Position numbers and translations under genes: made by a program. Below are positions 62,724 through 64,000 of a DNA stretch of 64,000 nucleotides, in pieces; within the stretch, counting starts at the first letter, position 1; every line of letters begins with the position of its first letter. The notes below the pieces were generated by a model. The model worked only from the letters and a program-made list of their open reading frames with translations. It made no database searches and was not told where the DNA came from. Source of the DNA: Candidatus Hydrogenedentota bacterium (lineage in GTDB: Bacteria; Hydrogenedentota; Hydrogenedentia; Hydrogenedentales; SLHB01); assembly GCA_013359265.1 (NCBI GenBank), contig JABWCD010000020.1, forward strand, positions 1 through 64,000. The letters are read 5' to 3'.

Positions 62724-63796
62724 GCGCGCACCATCACGCCACGCTTTTCGAGGAACTTCGCGAAAACCCCCAACGCAGCAATCGGTAGAATGCCTACCAG
62801 GAACAAAGCGATCAGCGGTTCCGCAATCAAGAGTTCTTTGGGTAGGAAGTTCCAGTAAATGCTGACGCCAAAGCCCCCCACCGCGAACATAAGAAGCAAG
62901 TTCTTGCCGAAACTGCTCAGAAGCGGGAAGCGGAACCCCGCGCGTCCAAACGTATAAAAGATCTCCAGCATAAATCCGCCCATATAGATCGCCTGCAATT
63001 GCAGCGACGCGGTCACGTCGTGGTGCTCGGCGGGTTGAAGCCAGTCCATGCAGTACGCGGCGATGACGGCGGCCGTGCTTACGGGCACCATACGTTGCTT
63101 AAATCCCGCCAGCGGTTCATCAGGGTCTATCACATACCATTGGCCAAAGGACGACCCGAAAATCGCAACGATGGCAAGCCCCGCCGCGCCGAAGGGGAAC
63201 TTCGGCAGACCCAGGACGTCGTCGTACCACGTGTAGCGATCGAATATTGGGAACTCGAAAAGGAGCGCGTGCAGCAGGACGAGTGCGGCCGCGAACGCGG
63301 CCCGGCGGTCCGCGTTTGGAATGATCACAATAGACACGAACGCGACCAACGAGCCGAGTGCGATGGCGGAGAATGTGCCGCCGTAGAAGAAGACGGCCCA
63401 CTCGGGGCTTCCGCGCTCGAGCGTGCTCAATAGAATGGAGTCCAGCCCAGCAAGCGCATACAAGACAAGTACCCGGCGGGCGGCGTAGAGAAAGGCGGAC
63501 CGAGGGCCGCGCTTCGTTAATCGGCTGGTGAACGCCGCGTATCCAACGAATCCCATCACAAACACGAACAGCGCCTGCCCAACGTCGACGAACGTGATGA
63601 TCGCGGGCGCGCCGTGGTAATAGTCGTATCCATGATTGAGCATCGGCGGACCGATCACCGGCTCACCGAGCACCATGTCGCCTGCAAACTCAGCCGTGCC
63701 CATCGACACAATAAGCATGATCACGACCAGGCCGCGCGCCTGATCCAGCCAGTCGTGACGCGGGTGCAATTCGCTCGACGTTGATTCTTCCACCAT
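62720..63796 (-). CDS. acyltransferase-like integral membrane protein (DUF1624/HGSNAT type)
   Basis: A 358-residue protein with about ten transmembrane segments. The first segment, DQARGLVVIMLIVSMGTAEFAG, has the DxxRG motif shared by DUF1624, DUF5009 and heparan-alpha-glucosaminide acetyltransferase families. Later hydrophobic helices run to KEL...LFLVGILPIAALGVFAKFLEKRGV. Likely transfers acyl groups to sugars outside the membrane. It is coupled by ATGA to the downstream unknown gene; a terminal Arg-Ala tail follows the last helix. Confidence 0.78.
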   Translation of the reverse strand: MVEESTSSELHPRHDWLDQARGLVVIMLIVSMGTAEFAGDMVLGEPVIGPPMLNHGYDYYHGAPAIITFVDVGQALFVFVMGFVGYAAFTSRLTKRGPRSAFLYAARRVLVLYALAGLDSILLSTLERGSPEWAVFFYGGTFSAIALGSLVAFVSIVIIPNADRRAAFAAALVLLHALLFEFPIFDRYTWYDDVLGLPKFPFGAAGLAIVAIFGSSFGQWYVIDPDEPLAGFKQRMVPVSTAAVIAAYCMDWLQPAEHHDVTASLQLQAIYMGGFMLEIFYTFGRAGFRFPLLSSFGKNLLLMFAVGGFGVSIYWNFLPKELLIAEPLIALFLVGILPIAALGVFAKFLEKRGVMVRA

Positions 63797-63911
63797 GGTG
63801 CACGGCCCCGTAACCCTGGCGGCATGGTATCACGCCGGGACCGAAACGCATACGCACAGACCAATCACGCATTTTTGTTCCGCGGCTTCGGAGCGGTACG
63901 ATACTTCGCTT

Positions 63912-64000
63912 ATGCCTAATCCGTCACAGAAGTATGAAAACCTCGGGCAACTGGCCGCGTCGCGCATCACGGTGGAAGCGTCGCGCGCGATGGCCGCTGC
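63912..64000 (+). CDS. start of an unidentified gene (partial)
   Basis: ATG 63912 begins MPNPSQKYENLGQLAASRIT and stays open to the right edge. It is divergent from the 62720-63796 gene. Only 29 residues are visible; no motif. Confidence 0.5.
   Translation, partial: MPNPSQKYENLGQLAASRITVEASRAMAA

Noticed and set aside
1-64000. Integrase, transposase or CRISPR locus explaining the cassettes
   Set aside because: No DDE/tyrosine-recombinase motif, no terminal inverted repeats and no regular spacer array seen in the window.

Overview
The window (about 60% GC by eye) is a chromosomal segment of a Gram-negative-type bacterium. It carries a Tol-Pal pair (pal, cpoB), several lipoproteins, a flagellar switch/sigma-28 cluster, an LL-diaminopimelate aminotransferase, an ECF sigma factor fused to a membrane segment and Ig-like domains, PQQ-type sugar dehydrogenases and a TIGR03805/TIGR03806-type beta-helix/cytochrome pair. 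That mixture fits deep-branching phyla near Planctomycetota, such as Hydrogenedentota. This placement is inference: no rRNA or marker phylogeny is available here. I see no tRNA, rRNA, CRISPR array, prophage or intact insertion sequence.

Layout. 0-1 kb: small membrane proteins around a duplicated 3'-end scar of lipA. 1-2 kb: lipA. 2-6 kb: a MinD/FlhG-type ATPase, a bactofilin, a YugP-type zinc protease and an FlgT-like secreted protein. 6-9.5 kb: the membrane-tethered ECF sigma factor, then a decayed region with a vapB antitoxin, a vapC toxin destroyed by internal deletion, a 3'-end scar of an O-methyltransferase gene, and the intact O-methyltransferase. 10-13 kb: PhoPQ-related secreted hydrolase, glycosyltransferase, polysaccharide deacetylase. 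13-13.7 kb: HEPN/MNT toxin-antitoxin pair. 14-19.7 kb: flagellar operon fliM, fliN/Y, fliA, two accessory genes, fliK-like, flhB C-terminal-like. 19.7-21.4 kb: nucleotidyltransferase with an in-frame stop and a DUF4432 sugar-binding protein. 21.7-26.8 kb: a giant secreted GSDH/PKD/Ig-repeat protein interrupted by a 28-nt duplication. 29.7-35 kb: two GSDH proteins leading directly into pta, ackA and pdxH. 36-38.7 kb: a candidate structured RNA with terminator, then the cytochrome/beta-helix pair. 38.8-43.6 kb: a five-gene operon with lipoprotein, dtd, a glutaminase-degenerate asparagine synthase-like protein, a formyltransferase and a GT2-TPR protein. 43.7-46 kb: alanine dehydrogenase and an M28-like membrane peptidase. 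46-54 kb: the complete phosphate regulon phoB-phoR-pstSCAB-phoU with a coupled beta-lactamase-fold protein. 54-64 kb: dapL, pal-cpoB, a GlcNAc-kinase-like protein, a DUF1573 protein, a zinc-ribbon protein, a UDP-sugar pyrophosphorylase, a GNAT protein and an acyltransferase-like membrane protein.

How the genes work together. The phosphate block is a self-contained sensing and uptake system, with candidate 11-bp-spaced Pho-box repeats in front of both phoB and pstS. The flagellar block encodes the rotor switch, its class-late sigma factor and export/hook-length components. The sugar dehydrogenases plus phosphotransacetylase/acetate kinase suggest periplasmic sugar oxidation linked to acetyl-phosphate metabolism. 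Surface-polysaccharide genes occur at two places (11-13 kb and 39-42.5 kb).

The most unusual signals are: two accessory cassettes, each flanked by an intact gene and a degenerate copy of that gene's 3' end; the tethered sigma factor; the repeat-junction frameshift in the giant GSDH protein; and the structured RNA candidate at 36.0-36.3 kb.
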